Assembly: GCA_027943335.1 (NCBI GenBank)
Contig: BSBK01005140.1
Location: 94,445 to 158,444 of the forward strand
Length of the DNA: 64,000 nucleotides
Reading direction: 5' to 3'
Origin: Chamaecyparis obtusa
Taxonomy: Eukaryota > Streptophyta > Pinopsida > Cupressales > Cupressaceae
How positions within the stretch are numbered: the first letter of the stretch is position 1; every line of letters begins with the position of its first letter. Shown piece by piece: positions 34,857-48,106 of the stretch. Below the pieces are notes generated by a model. The model did not search any database. It was not told where the DNA came from and saw nothing but the letters and a program-made list of their open reading frames with translations. The position numbers were made by a program, and so were the translations under genes.

Positions 34857-37800
34857 TATAACGCCCTGCCAGGAAACCCAAGAGGACAAGACATAAACCT
34901 CTATAAAATGTAAGTAGTAAATTTCTTTTTTTTAATTTTAACTAGAATAATATTCATCATTACACTTCATATTTCTAAAAGAAGAAATAATTTTCTACTA
35001 CTTGAATGTAATATTTATACAACTTAAGTCCTCACGGGTTCCCTAACGTCGCTACTAAAGCAACATCATATAAACCATTTACATGCATAAGATATTCATG
35101 GAATCATGAGCTTAAAAGATCTACGTTCATTTTAATGCATCAAGTTAAATGTCCCTAACTTATTTCTTTTATTAAACATAAGTTAATCATCCAACATCAT
35201 TATTCCTTTTACCAACTCATTCCATAAATTCATATTGATTTCATCTACATCTACTATACTTTATATCACTTTTCTCTAATAATTTAGGTAAGAGATTAAT
35301 ATTCATTAAGGTAGGCATCATCCTAGGTACTTCATTAACATGAACCAAGTATTAACATTAAAATCAAATTACTATTTTATTGCATTGTTTCATAACCATT
35401 CATTGTTAATAATTCCAATCACTAATCTATCATTTCTCAATAATTTCCTTGGATTCTTTCATCAAGAGATAATACATTATTGTTGTGATACATCATTATA
35501 TATAACTATATTTAAGATTATTTCCTTTACATGTGGACAACATAAGAGGATAGGAGAAATAACATAAACACTTTCTTTTAATGCTAGTGACATGTCCAAT
35601 ATTTCACATTCTTTCCCCTTTCTTTTACCTAGAACTACCCATTCCCTTATGCATTGCTTTGAATTGAGATTGCATCAATACTACAAGACTCCTTTTAGGA
35701 GATTAAAAATTACATGAATACAAATACATAAGTACATCTCAACATATTAAAATATCCAATAAGAAATCTTCAACTGCAGATCTAAAAAGGAATATGTGCT
35801 AGGATCATCCAAAGAATCACGATCAATACCTCGATATAAATATTAACCACCCAACCACGTGGAACCAATAGGCCCACTCCCCTGAGCTAGGAGATAGAAC
35901 CAAAGGCCCATACAAGAGGTAACAACTAGGAAATTCCTAAGGTGGTGATAAAATTTCCCCAAAGTCACAACACAAAAGAAAAGACAAGAAGACCACAAGG
36001 ACTACCAGAGGCATGATCAAATTTGGTAGAGACTCTAAGCTACAAGCTAGGTGAGTGTCATCACATAGCCCTCACCCTTTGGGTTGTCCTGGTACTAGCC
36101 ACTCTTGGCCCCGGCCCCCAAGTAGGCACATGCGGAACCGAATGCCTCTCGTATAGACAAGGTCATTCAGTCGTACCTACGCATAGGTACCTTCTCCCAC
36201 TCCCATCCTTAGTCTTTACTAGCACTAAAGGCATGGGTGAGGCACAATTAATCTTGATTAGTTTGTAATTTCCCATTCCAATAATCTCCCATTCCCAATT
36301 CATTTATTTAGGTTATCACTTGATTTAATAACTCATAGTAGGTTATCCTGGTACTAGCCACTTAGGGCCTCGGCCCCTCACTATGAGCCACTCACCTAGT
36401 GTACTTAGGTTCCCTAACATACATATAAAAATCATAATAACATAATATATCCATCATCAAGAATTCATATCAATTCCATAACAACATTTGATTGAGTTTA
36501 GGAAAACATATGTTGTCCCTAGTCCACTTGACAACCCTAAACCCAATATGGCATTCAGAATGTTCCAAACATATAAGAAGACATCCAAGTGATATTATAA
36601 ACATATTCAGAGTATACATAGATCCAATTAACCAAAAAAAAATTCTAATAGCCTCTAGTAACCATACGAAACCTTTTAAACTTAATGATGTTCTTAAACT
36701 GAATTATTTCAAGCAAGGATTAAATGCAAAGAATAGTCATCATAGAACAGTCATCCATATCTTCCACAAAAAAATAAATAAAGGAAATCTCTTTAGTGGA
36801 GATTTAGATAAAATAATTATGGACTCTCAATTTTATTTTTAGAAATATCCAACGGTGGGAAAGAAAGTTATGACTTCTGGTTTAAAACAGAAAATTCTGG
36901 TTAGGGTTCAGACCTGCCTTCACTAAAACGGTTGTAATTTTCACAAAACATAATAAAAATTCTCCAAACCAATTGGAAATGAAAGATAAGACTTAGGATA
37001 ATCTTTTATATCAAATTCAGACTTTTATATAATCATATCAGCCTGTAGCATACGAATACATTTGACAGAAAATTTGGAATCGAGAATGGACAGGCATAGT
37101 CTGCCAAAATGTCAAAAATAAGGCATTAATTCGACCCTAAAAATAAAATCAGAGAGATACCCATTTGAGATCTGTGAATTTTACTTCCATAAAATCAATT
37201 TAGTAAAACCCTAGAGCAATTTAAATTATTATAATAATAGATCTCCAAAAACGGGTTGCTAAAAACCCTAGGAAAACACATGCCAATTCTTACAAACAAA
37301 AACTCAAAACTTTAAAATAACCATAGAAATGAAAAGTAAAGATATAATAAATAATGATAATATATAAATAGATCCATAATATATCAAAGACATAAAGTAA
37401 CTAAAATATTCAATCCATACCTCATGTCCTACGAAGGTTGAATCGAAGAAGGAAGGAAACAAAAGAGAAGACAAATCCAAACTTGAGATGCATCCTTCAA
37501 ACCCTATCCACTTTCAAAAATCTCCATGAAAGAAAGAAATAATTCCACAGCAAATAATCCCTCTCTCAACTACTAAAATTCTCACAAAAATGTCTCTCTC
37601 CCAAAAGCAAAGATAACCAAAAATTCTTAAAGATATATGCTTACAAACTCTCCCTCACATCTCCAAGTTTTCTCTCCAAAATCTCCATGAAAAGTAAGGC
37701 CATCCTCTCCTCAATGCTTCCGCCCCAAAATCTCCCCTCTTCAAATGAGAAAGTAGTGCATATAAATAGATTTCCAAAGGTTGAGAGGAAAAGTAACCAA

Positions 37801-38174
37801 CTCCCAACTAACTCTTAACTAAAGGGTATTATAAAATAACTTAATATCATACAACTATATTACTCAAATATACAATAAAAGATTATTTGTATTCATTCAT
37901 ACACATATGTAATATTATCCTAACATATATGCATATGCCATCATTAATTACATCAATATCTATATATATAACCTATCCACATTATTAATAGTTAACAATT
38001 GAGAATAATATACCTCGCATTATTTAATATTTAATTATTAATAATATTATACTTTACATTAATCCCAAAATATACACCATCAACAATATCTACATTAATT
38101 AACATATAATCACATATAAATTATATATATATAAATACATATATGTGTGCACCCATATATATATTTCTATATAT

Positions 38175-38205
<31 letters not shown>

Positions 38206-39371
38206 TTATATAGATACATGCCAAATACCAAACACTATAATCTATAAGATTATGAAGTAATAGATCACAATATTATTACCTATTTATAATTACTATAGGA
38301 TATAATCACCGAGGTAGAATAAAATCACATGCCTCAAAATAAATCTAATCATCCAAAGTGGCCATACAAATCATCTATGAAACATATCGAGAAAACCATA
38401 AGATCAAACAAGGTCAACCAAAGTCAACAAGGAAGGTCAAGCCAAACTCCTGAAACACAACATAGAAAGATTAACTAAGAATCATACCAAGAAGGAGAAA
38501 TAAATAAAATGAGTAAACAAATCATACAACCAAATGAATTCAAGTGGCCACAAGGCACTAACTACAACCATGCCCAATCGGGTGCGTTGGATCTGGGTTT
38601 TTGACCCAAAGGTTGACTGACAAAGAAGGAACCCTAATATTCCAAAATTGGAATAATGACAAAGGAAGACTCATGTAGGGGCCTTAGTACTATCTCCATA
38701 ACAAAAACCATCGAGGATTTGAGGGCATGCTCAGACCTGTGAAGCCAGGTGAAGTCGATGCCTGGTACCTGCAAGCCTGCATCACAAAGAAGAAATACAT
38801 ATGCACGAATATACATATAAAAGAAAACATTGCAGACAGATGACCAGGATCGATACATCGTGTGGACCTCAGCTATGTGAGTAACTACGACTTCGTCCTG
38901 AATCATGAAAACACATCATGTATATATATAATCAAAGCATGTAGAATCATCATAACGAAGGTTAGAATCTCAAGCATTGTGTTAGTCTCTTCTCAATACT
39001 AATAATAAATCAACATAATCAAATCATCAAGTGAGATACAAGATTCATCCAAAGTAACCTTAATAGAAGAAAATATAAATAACCACTTATATATATCTAT
39101 CAAGTACATATCATATAACATCCTAACTATGTTCATAAAGGTCTTGAAGGTACTCAATACATACACGGAGATAAATACATACAAAAATGATACCTTTAGA
39201 TAGTATGTCTAATATTAGAATCATTGAGTACTAGCTTATGAAATTATTATAAAAAAACTATAGGAATAGATCAAACAAGTATCATGTACAACTTAAGCTG
39301 TAAGAAAACATCGAAAGATCTTAATTCTTTCAGAAACACAAAAGTTATATTAGGGTTAAAGGGGTATTACA
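34857..39371. mobile_element. family B giant LTR-like element, intact ends (probable solo LTR)
   Basis: The 4515-bp element begins TATAACGCCCTGCC and ends AGGGGTATTACA, so the ends form a short inverted repeat of the TGTAAC...GTTACA type with one transition at each end. A 5-bp target duplication CCCCC lies at 34852-34856 and 39372-39376, and the LINE reads through when it is removed. No coding potential was found; AT microsatellite sequence is near 38115-38210. The lack of any internal region, with TG-type ends and a 5-bp duplication, supports a solo LTR. The length is extreme for an LTR but is known in Ogre-type gypsy elements. A LARD or unknown DNA element is the alternative. Confidence 0.75.
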
Positions 39372-39376
39372 CCCCC
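39372..39376. repeat. target site duplication CCCCC (right)
   Basis: It matches 34852-34856; LINE sequence resumes here. Confidence 0.8.
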
Positions 39377-40250
39377 ACCTTTGGTAATGGCCATTTTCCC
39401 CCCAAAATTTTGGATGGCTAGTGTTCCCAACTCTGTCTATGTCTTAAAATCTTGTATCCAAGGTTTACCTTGTAAACACCTAATTTGGAAGCACTCCATA
39501 TCAAAGAGGCTTATGTGTTCGAGCGGATCATGATTATGTGATTTAACAGCTCCTGCAAGGTTGTGTGATTAGCTGATGTTGGATATCATATGCTTTTCTA
39601 ACTTTCCCTATTGGAGGAAGGTGAGGGGAAGAACATATAGTTGGCTACCCATAAACCTACCAAAGCTTCCATCTGATTCACCCAATCTTGGTCTGAGAAG
39701 GATTCCAGAGGGAGCCTCCCCATGCCAAGATTGTCTCCAAAACCTTGCTCTCTATCCATTGTCAATCTTCCATGTGATGTGCTCTATAAGGATCTTACAG
39801 CTTTCCCAAATGAATCTCCAAAAAGGGGAGCCATTATGTGCATTTGTCACCATCAATATTCTATTAGGAGCCCAAGAATCTAGGTATTTCATAGTCATAA
39901 TTTTGCACCAAGGTTTTCTTAGGAACTTATACATTTTCCACGCCAATTTGGCACCCAATGCCAAACCCTGGAGGTTCATTCTCTGCAGTCCTGCACCTCC
40001 TTCCTCCTTGAAGTCGTGTCCCAATTAATGAGATGAATCTTCTTGTCTATTTTTTAGCCTTCCCAAAGAAATTTTTTGAGCAAACCATCTAAAGCTAAGG
40101 ATGCTCTATTAGATAATCTGTATACAAACAAATATATGATGAAATGGCTGATAGAACTGATTTGATCATGAGGATCCTTCCCGCCTGTGAGAGCCACCTA
40201 TTCTTCCATGAACAGGCTTTTGACCGACATTTATTTAGCATCTCTCTTTA
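39377..40250 (-). pseudogene. LINE reverse transcriptase C-terminal part (decayed, 5'-truncated)
   Basis: The minus strand reads the thumb and post-RT region of a plant L1-type LINE: a run with LLKKFLWEG and IHLINWDT near 40100-40020, then an open frame 40024-39752 with GGAGLQRMNLQGLALGAKLAW, KYLDSWAPNRIL and SPFWRFIWESCKILIEHITW. These match the family pattern of the segment between RT and zf-RVT. Beyond about 40250 the match stops, as in a 5'-truncated LINE. It joins 33170-34851 across the family B insertion. An antisense plus-strand ORF (39576-40028) is a shadow. Confidence 0.85.
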
Positions 40251-42146
40251 AACATAGAGTAAAACTTAATCCACAAAGGCCATCATTTAGAATATCAAAT
40301 CATTATAATAGTAGAAAACACTATGACCAAGTTAATTATGACTCAACACAATAATGGTTGTCATCTTTTGGTGGTTAAATAAAATAATGATCGACTTAGG
40401 AACACGACCTCACATCTCAAATGTACACAAAATAACACACGAATAGATCATAATATCAAAGTGGATAAGAAAATTTCAAATGAACACCCAAAGACAAAAG
40501 GTATAAAATCATATTAATATTTCAAGTTTCAAAGAATAAAATCCATCGAGGTCATCAATCTACCCCAACTAACATTTTCAACAAGGCCAAATAAAACAAA
40601 ATCCTGATAAAAAAATACTATTTCACATCAAAACATCACTTACAAGTAGATCGCATATTTACCAAATCAATCTTTATAAATTAATTTACTAAGTATAATT
40701 AGTAAATAACAATATAATTATGTTTTAATAATAATCAATAACATAAACCTCTATAAAAATTTATTTATAAAAATCTAAATATAAGTTAATTTATTAAATA
40801 TAATTACTAAAGTCCAATAAAATTAAATAACCTTAAATTAAAATAATGATTATTAATAAATCATTAAATAAAACTTAAATTTAAAATCTTATAAAATAAA
40901 ATTTATTTTAAAAATAAATAAATATTATTGTTGTTGGCAATCGAAAGTAGATGCAGCATCACAAGAAGTGATACCATTACATCACACAATTTTATTTGGG
41001 CTCTGATACCAAATTACTAAGATAATAATGTAGATAAACATTCAATTGATACCAAACTTGATTCTTGATGTTCCTTTAAAAAGATAGTACAAAACAAAAT
41101 AGTTTGAAAATTGAAAAAACTAAAACACTAGTGCAACTAACTAGTTACATAATTTATTAATCTAATACTAATAACTAATGTAACGAATGCCAACATATGG
41201 ACAAACAGTTTGATAATTTTTCTCCTAATTTTGAAAATACTTAGACTAAGGTCCTTACATGGTTTACAAATTCGACATGAAATAAGGATGTGCAGCTGAA
41301 GATGTTCATCGTTGACATGAAATTAGGATGTGCAACTAATGATGTTGGTCATCTTTTATGTACAAACATATACCTCATTGATAGAAATCCTTTCTACATA
41401 TGTATTTATCATCTAGGACTTTTAATATCTATGTAGTATGGGATATAGTAGCACGTAATGGCTTTAAGATGACTATATTTGAAGAGAAACCTTATCATCT
41501 AAATAAAACCATTGTATTAGAAAGTTATTGAAGTTTCTCAAGAAGATCTTAAAACATCAAATCCACATACATATATATATTAAAATGCACAAATTAATAG
41601 ATCTTATTATGATAACTATATTGTACTAAGTTAAAAAAATTACATGTTGAAATTGGATAATTAATTAAAGGATACCTACAATACAAAAGATGAAGAAAAA
41701 TGTCAATGACTAGAGTAGTAAAAAAATAGCCATATGAGAAAATCAGACTTGCAAATAGATTTTAACAATGTATTGGTTGAAGTTAATATGTAACCTATAT
41801 TAATGATATAAAATATATTTAGATAATCATCCAAAGACCTATAAATAGAAAATGAAATTGAAACATAGGAAAAAACAATGACCAAGGAGTCATAGAAAAT
41901 AGCAATCACCTTATTAATGATGCTAATTATGAGTCGATTACTTCTCTTCTTAACTTTGATTTTCCTTATGTGAAAATCATTTGTCCCTCAACTTTTCATT
42001 GGAGTTGGTTTGGTAAGAAGGGTCTTTTTTTAATTTTTTGAAGTATTTTCTTGGTGTTGAACGGAAACTACCCTAAGGGTCATGATTTATTCACCTAGTG
42101 TGAGCCCTTGCCAGTTTTCTTTATGGGTTTTTGTGCTTCAATAGAG
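40251..42146. other. no gene seen; isolated primer-site remnant
   Basis: AT-rich sequence. The only features noted are a copia-type primer binding site at 40998-41011 (minus strand) and a pair of 45-bp units around GACATGAAATAAGGATGTGC and its near copy at 41275-41345. Confidence 0.5.
40998..41011 (-). promoter_or_regulatory. orphan initiator tRNA-Met primer binding site
   Basis: The minus strand reads TGGTATCAGAGCCC, a perfect 12-base copia PBS core. The sequence before it ends CTTAGTAAT, so an LTR ending TA (from CA) to the right is possible, but I could not find a second LTR. Confidence 0.55.
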
Positions 42147-43545
42147 ATGGATGGTGATTGTTACAAAATTGAATTGGATAAAATTGAGTAAGAATTTACC
42201 TTTTACCCAATGGTTATGTACTTTTGAAAAGGATGCATTCTTCCTTTTATGGAGAACATGATAGGGTATGAAGAGATGCTTTCCAAGAAATTTGTGACAT
42301 CCTGGAATGAGAGGAGGGTCTCTATGAATGGAATTTCATTTTAAATAAATGAAGAAGTTATTGGAAAGGCCACTGACCTTGCCACCATGGGTGATAAGTG
42401 GAAAAAGACTAGCGAAACCCCTACCAAGATGGACTTGTCATAATTCTTCATGAGCCCTAAGGAGAATCCCATCCCAAAGCATGGAGGTTATAGCACTGAG
42501 AACCTCCTAGATTTTGCCCAAAGATGTGCAAGATCATCATGAAGTATTTGACATTGGAAGGATAGTATGGGGTTTTTTATTACTACCATCTTCCTTTTCT
42601 AAATTATCTTAGGCACAAAGATTTGATCTCCATTCTATTTTTTCTATTCCACTCCATGGATAGTAATGTGATCGATATTTCTAAGGCTAAAAACTTAGGG
42701 AAAAAATTGTCTTCCTTCACCAAGGCCTAATTCTGAGGCTTTACAACTTTCACAAGGCTCTTTTCCCACCTCCCACCATCTTTGTTGTCTCTAATGCCCT
42801 GCCTCATCACCAACCATCACCTTCAGTCTCTCTAGATAAAGGACTTCCTACTCCCTTTGGCTCTAAGGGTAAACATTATGACTCTTCCCCTTCTAATAGC
42901 CTAGATTCCTCTGACATCCACCCCATCCCTAATTCCCCAATTAACATGAAACATGACTGTAATCCGGAGGATTTTGGCCATTACCCTAATAAAAAGGGTA
43001 AGAGGATTATCCTTAATCTTGAAACCTCTAAGGATGTGGACCCCTAGTTAGGAAAATCTCACCGCTCTAATCGGCTGGCAAAGGAAAAAGGAAAAAAAAA
43101 TATTAATAATATGTTGAAATAGGAATAGATCTTGGTGGACTCAGATAGCCATGAGGGAGTGGAAGACACTTATAACCTGATTGAGGAAAAATATAATATA
43201 TTAAAAATTTCCATGGAGGAGGCGGGTGAGACAAAGATGTCTAATGAGGAGGTGGGTAACACAAGCACTAGGATGGTGGGAAAATTCAAGAATCAAATTA
43301 CTCAGCTTGAGTGCAATGTGGCCCAGTTAAAGGTGGACATGGAGGGTACCAAAAAGAGGCTAATGTATGTTAGAAATTTTGCATTGAAGGTCATGCACAC
43401 TTCCTCCACCACCCTTTGTATATTGAACAAGAAGGTGTCAAATGGGCAGCTTGCAAAGGATGACGACCCTCAGGAACTCTTCAAGTTCCTGTACAAGGAG
43501 TGGACATATCTACCATTGTCCAAGTTCCTATGGAAATGGATTTGA
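42147..43545 (+). pseudogene. unnamed plant retroelement-like protein (decayed)
   Basis: The function is unknown. The frame from ATG 42147 (MDGDCYKIELDKIE) reads FMENMIGYEEMLSKKFV, SWNERRVSMNGISF, VIGKATDLATMGDKW, then shifts near 42520 to KMCKIIMKYLTLEG and YYYHLPFLNYLRHKDLISI, then shifts again near 42730 into a Ser/Pro-rich linker and an open C-terminal stretch (43132-43545) with helices such as EEKYNILKISMEEAGETK and QITQLECNVAQLKVDMEG, probably coiled coil. The plan, a globular domain with a T/GL-type motif followed by a coiled coil, recalls proteins found in plant LTR elements and resembles family A ORF2 in layout, but I see no clear sequence match. Several stops and two frameshifts make it a pseudogene. 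Confidence 0.5.
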
Positions 43546-43719
43546 CCTTGGTTATGGATTTTTGGGATGTTGAACGACTAGACCATTGGGCTATGATTTA
43601 TTTTTAGTTTATAGCTTTAATTCTAAGACTTTGCTGAGGTTTTTATGCCCTACGTGGCACATCATCAACTTATTTAATTTTCATACTATGAACTTTTTTT
43701 TTGAGACTGTGGATGTATG

Positions 43720-46620
43720 TGTTGGCTCTTGGTTTAGCAAGATTTTAACTACCTTTATTAATGTAGAGATATATGAATGGGGTAGCTTACTTCTCATAAT
43801 CAGTACATTCATACAAGAACAAGGACCAATGAATAAAGCACAAAGACTTCCTACACTTTGAACTCTATAGAATTCAGGCAGGTGCACATAGGATTAGGAT
43901 CACTTAATTTCAACCATTTCACTAATCCTCACAAAGAAGATAGGTGCCCATAATACTTTTTTCAATCTATGACATAAAGGGAAAGGATGTGAATCTAAGC
44001 ACACTATCAAGTTACTCACAAATAAAGTAGGGGCTATTGCTATTAAGTCCACAACTATTGTTTCAAAGATTTAGAATTTAATTTCATTTAAGTTTTGGGT
44101 GGAATAGATCTCTGAAATATCCCAAATCTGTCATAGACCATTGTCTTATCCAATGGGCAACACAGTCAAATGAACATTACAATAGAGATATGAAATAAGA
44201 AAACAAAAGATTTTAATGTGTTGATGCCTTACACCAATCATACACCATTGATCAAACCATACTTAAGAATCCACCTGTGTATTCAAATATGTAACACATC
44301 TAAAAACTAGTCATAAACTCAGTTGTTCTTTGTGAAAAAAACTCTATTATAGACATCTTTAGACTTACAATAGAAAGACTAAAACACTCTTGATGCTCTA
44401 ATCAATAAGATCAAGAACCAAATGGAGACAATCTGATAGTAGTATGAATATGCTAAAATCTGATACATAAGATAGATTTGTTACAATTTACATTCTTATC
44501 TAGAAAACTAGAAAGGATACAAGAAACACCCTATATGAAGAGAAGAGGACAATATTTACAGAAGGAAGCATTCATGGAACCAACCCTAAAAATTACAGAG
44601 AAATTAGAACTCTTCTAAATGATCTTGGAAATCCTTATAAAGGATTGCAATAAGCTACGGATCATTTAGGTCAAAAATAGGTCTACAGAAACCTCAATAA
44701 CTAGTCTCAATAAGAAATGAAAGAATGCAGAAAAAGCCTGGAAACCCAAGAAAATTAGATCAAATTTGATGTACAATTATTTGGTTTTCATCATTCAAGG
44801 ATAACTGCATTTACATATTCAACTGATTTCTTGTTGCAAGGAAAACTAAAATAAATGCTAGAACCAACTTGGAATATCTTGTGTGAATTAGAGCATGGAA
44901 ATAATTCTAACATCCAACAAACCCTAGCTATCCTTCTCTTTCCATTAGTCCTTAGCATTAAATCGGCATGGAACATCATGAAGTAAATCAAATTAGACAA
45001 CTACTGATATCTTCTTCATCTTTTCTAATCTGCAACCGTCCCAGAAAAATGAAATCTGATATGGCCTTATCATATCTATTTCACTGTTCAAAACCTTGCA
45101 AAGAAACCCTTAAAATTTTTTAAAATTCTAGCTCAATGGGTAACTCATCAAATTTAAAACATGGTCATTGATCTTAGTCTTTCCTAGCACATCAGGTGGC
45201 TCTCATAAATCATCACAATAGTCAACTAAGCCCTTTAAAATAGCTGACCACATCATCTATCTTGACATCTAATCAAAATTGAGCAACTCAACACACTTGG
45301 CATCGGACCCACCTTGACCTCAACAAGCATCCCCTTACCCTTAGTCCTCTAGAAAACACATGATTGAAGGCATTCTCCAAGTCATGAAACATTTTACTTA
45401 ACCTTGGTCTGGTCTGGAGATCATGCAAATCAAGAATTCATGTGATCACTGAATCTTTTCTCAACTAGAGGTTTCATTCAAATAATATGAGATAGCCTTT
45501 ATTTTCCAAGTCACCAGATCTTTCAGTTAACCCTAGTTAAATCTCGAGATTACATGATGATCATTGATCTTGTCCTCCTTCTGTGGCTATCACCAAGTTG
45601 TTGAGATTTAAACTTAACTCACCTTATATTAAGTGATTCATCGAACAAAGAGAAAACCAAACTTTCCTTTAATTGTGGTCATACTTGGAGATTACGAGAC
45701 TAAGCATTCTCATATTCACTAGATAAATGCTTGAACTCAGGTTAAATCACAAGAACATGTGAAAGCTTTAGTCACTAGATTGCTGAATAGAAACTTAACC
45801 ACTGGAAATAAACCCTTGACTTAACCCAAGCCCATCTAGAGATTATGTGAACAAAGGACTTTGCTGAATCTCTTAATCATTCTCTTAACTGGGTTTAAGT
45901 CATGAGAATACGCGACAGAGGAAATCTCCAAGTTGTTGGATCTTTTCTTTACCTTGGGTTACATCTGGAGAATCAGCGTCAACCACTTGATCAAATCTTC
46001 ATCAATAGTTCACATTTAATCTCTAAGTACCAATATACTTTACCGCATCATTTGGAGATTCAATGACTGAAGGAAATATTGACCATTCACTAGGTCACTG
46101 GATGTTAGGAACTTAGCCACCAAGATTAGGAGAATATGTGAACACAACATTTGCTAGATTACTAGATGAAATGACTAACCACCCAAAAACTTGAAGAGCT
46201 AGCGAATGCTCAGTCACTAGATCACTAAATAGAAACATAATAGCCCGGGCCAGGAAATAAGACATGTATAGAAAGGGGGCATTCAGTGGCTTGAAAAGGT
46301 AATGAGGAAATAGAAATGTCTAGGGTTTTGGACTTAAGACAAATTTCATGAAGCCTTAGGACATAGATAAAAACCTATTTCTCATAACTTAAAAATGCAA
46401 TATCTCCCTATTTTTTGCACATTAGGCCATGCGATCTGAACTAAAGCTTGAACAAATCTTGATTAATCCATGGCTAGGGTTGTAAGCTATGAAACATCAT
46501 ACATCTTCTTTGCTAGCCAACACTATTTTGCAGCTAGGGCATGGAAATTTTCTTAGGGTTTTTCATAGGGATTGACCATTTTCTTTGGATTTTAGGCAAT
46601 GACAAGAAAATGGCCTAATA
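43720..46620 (-). repeat. TR-GAG element 3' LTR
   Basis: It starts TGTTGGCTCTTGG on the plus strand and ends ...AAAATGGCCTAATA (terminal CA changed to TA). It aligns along its whole length to 49585-52484. A purine-rich stretch on the minus strand, AAAAAGAG, lies just outside at about 46625-46632. Confidence 0.92.
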
Positions 46621-46838
46621 GTGACTCTTTTTGGGGATGCATGCCTCTTGCAGGCATGACAAGGATTCATAATTTCTAGAGGAAGCAAACCACCCACTGG
46701 ACAAAAAATTATAGGGAACCTTCTCAAAACACTAACAAAATGGAAATAGAAAAGTGGGAAAGGAAACACACAACATGGAGGGAAACAACTGTACAATATG
46801 TACAAATATTTACAAACAACCTCAAGTTATGATAATGA

Positions 46839-47990
46839 AAATCAGTACTTACCTCTATCAAAGATACAAATCTCATTTCCATGCATTAGAGGTAAAATGA
46901 AACCATTATTTTTTCCAATATGACCAAACATGCTTCCATGAATCTTCAACATATCATATAGAAAATAAACAACACCCTCACTATCAAAAGGCATTTGGAA
47001 ATCACCAAAATACTGAAGGTACTGATCATTGTCTGACATAAAACTGTCACACTCCTTAAAGAATCTATCCAAATAAGGAAAAAAACATCCTGACTCCTCA
47101 TCATAGCTAGAAACATGTTGGCCACTTTCAAAACATACTTGAATATCAAAAAAGAAATTTTTAAATTCAAGCCTTTGTACATCACACAAGTGCTCAAGAA
47201 TATTGCTTTGGATTGCAACTTGTGGCCTCAGATTTAGCTTATCCTAGGAAACATCATCATGCTGGACTGGGATTGTAAAAGACTCATGTTCTGTCTAATA
47301 AGTGATATATCCTAGCTGATTAATTTCAAAACCTCTTGAAAACAAGGTATCAACACTCTCTATATCCTATTCATAGAGAAATGAACATAACTCTAGCTGA
47401 AGCAAATAATATGATGTAGAATTTGAAACCTCTCTCAACTCTTCATAAAATGTTTCAAATTATGGCATTGACAAATCAATAAGAAGTCCATTATACATGG
47501 CAACATTTTGGCATATGTTTCCTTGACATGAATCACTGGTGTAGGGCACACTATCAACACTATCAACTTCCCCTTGATAGGACATTGATCTCATATGATT
47601 AACAATATTAAAAACACCAATGTCTAGATCAAAAAAGCTGACCTCCATTTATGGTTCAAGAGCAAAATGAGCCACCATGGTTTCATATTCAAGCTCATAT
47701 GAACCTTCATCTATCCTAGGATCAACAAATTCATATGATGAATCAAAAGATGAGAGCATACAAATTGAAAAATCAACTTTGTCCTCACTGATAGTTGAAA
47801 CATAAGAACTTGAATCAAATTCCTCACTAAGTTGCCTATAAACCATTTCCTTATCTTCAAGAAGATAAGGGTCATTTTGGCTCCAATAAACCTCTTTCTC
47901 ACTATCAACACTACTGAAGTCTGATAGAATCTCATCATTTGGGGCTTTATCATCATCTAATGAAAGATCTTCCCCCTCTTCATTTTCAAT
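46839..47990 (-). pseudogene. acidic second ORF of the TR-GAG element
   Basis: I do not recognise it. One minus-strand frame runs for about 380 codons with roughly eight stops. It is rich in Asp, Glu, Ser and Tyr, for example FSSVDSEKEVYW, SSSYVSTISEDK and SYDEESGCFFPYLDRFFKE, and ends MHGNEICIFDRGKY. It lies downstream of gag in another frame and just before the 3' LTR. It has no protease or RT motif. Such a composition could suit a structural or Gag-associated role, but that is a guess. Confidence 0.55.
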
Positions 47991-48106
47991 ACTTGACTAC
48001 AAATAATTTATTTCTACAGCCTCACAACTAGAAAGACTAGTTATAAAATTACTTGGTGTGTAACCCCTATATATATATCTATCTCTGCATTAAGGGAACT
48101 TTAAAA

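Noticed and set aside
39576..40028. Plus-strand ORF of 150 codons
   Set aside because: Antisense shadow of the LINE reverse transcriptase.
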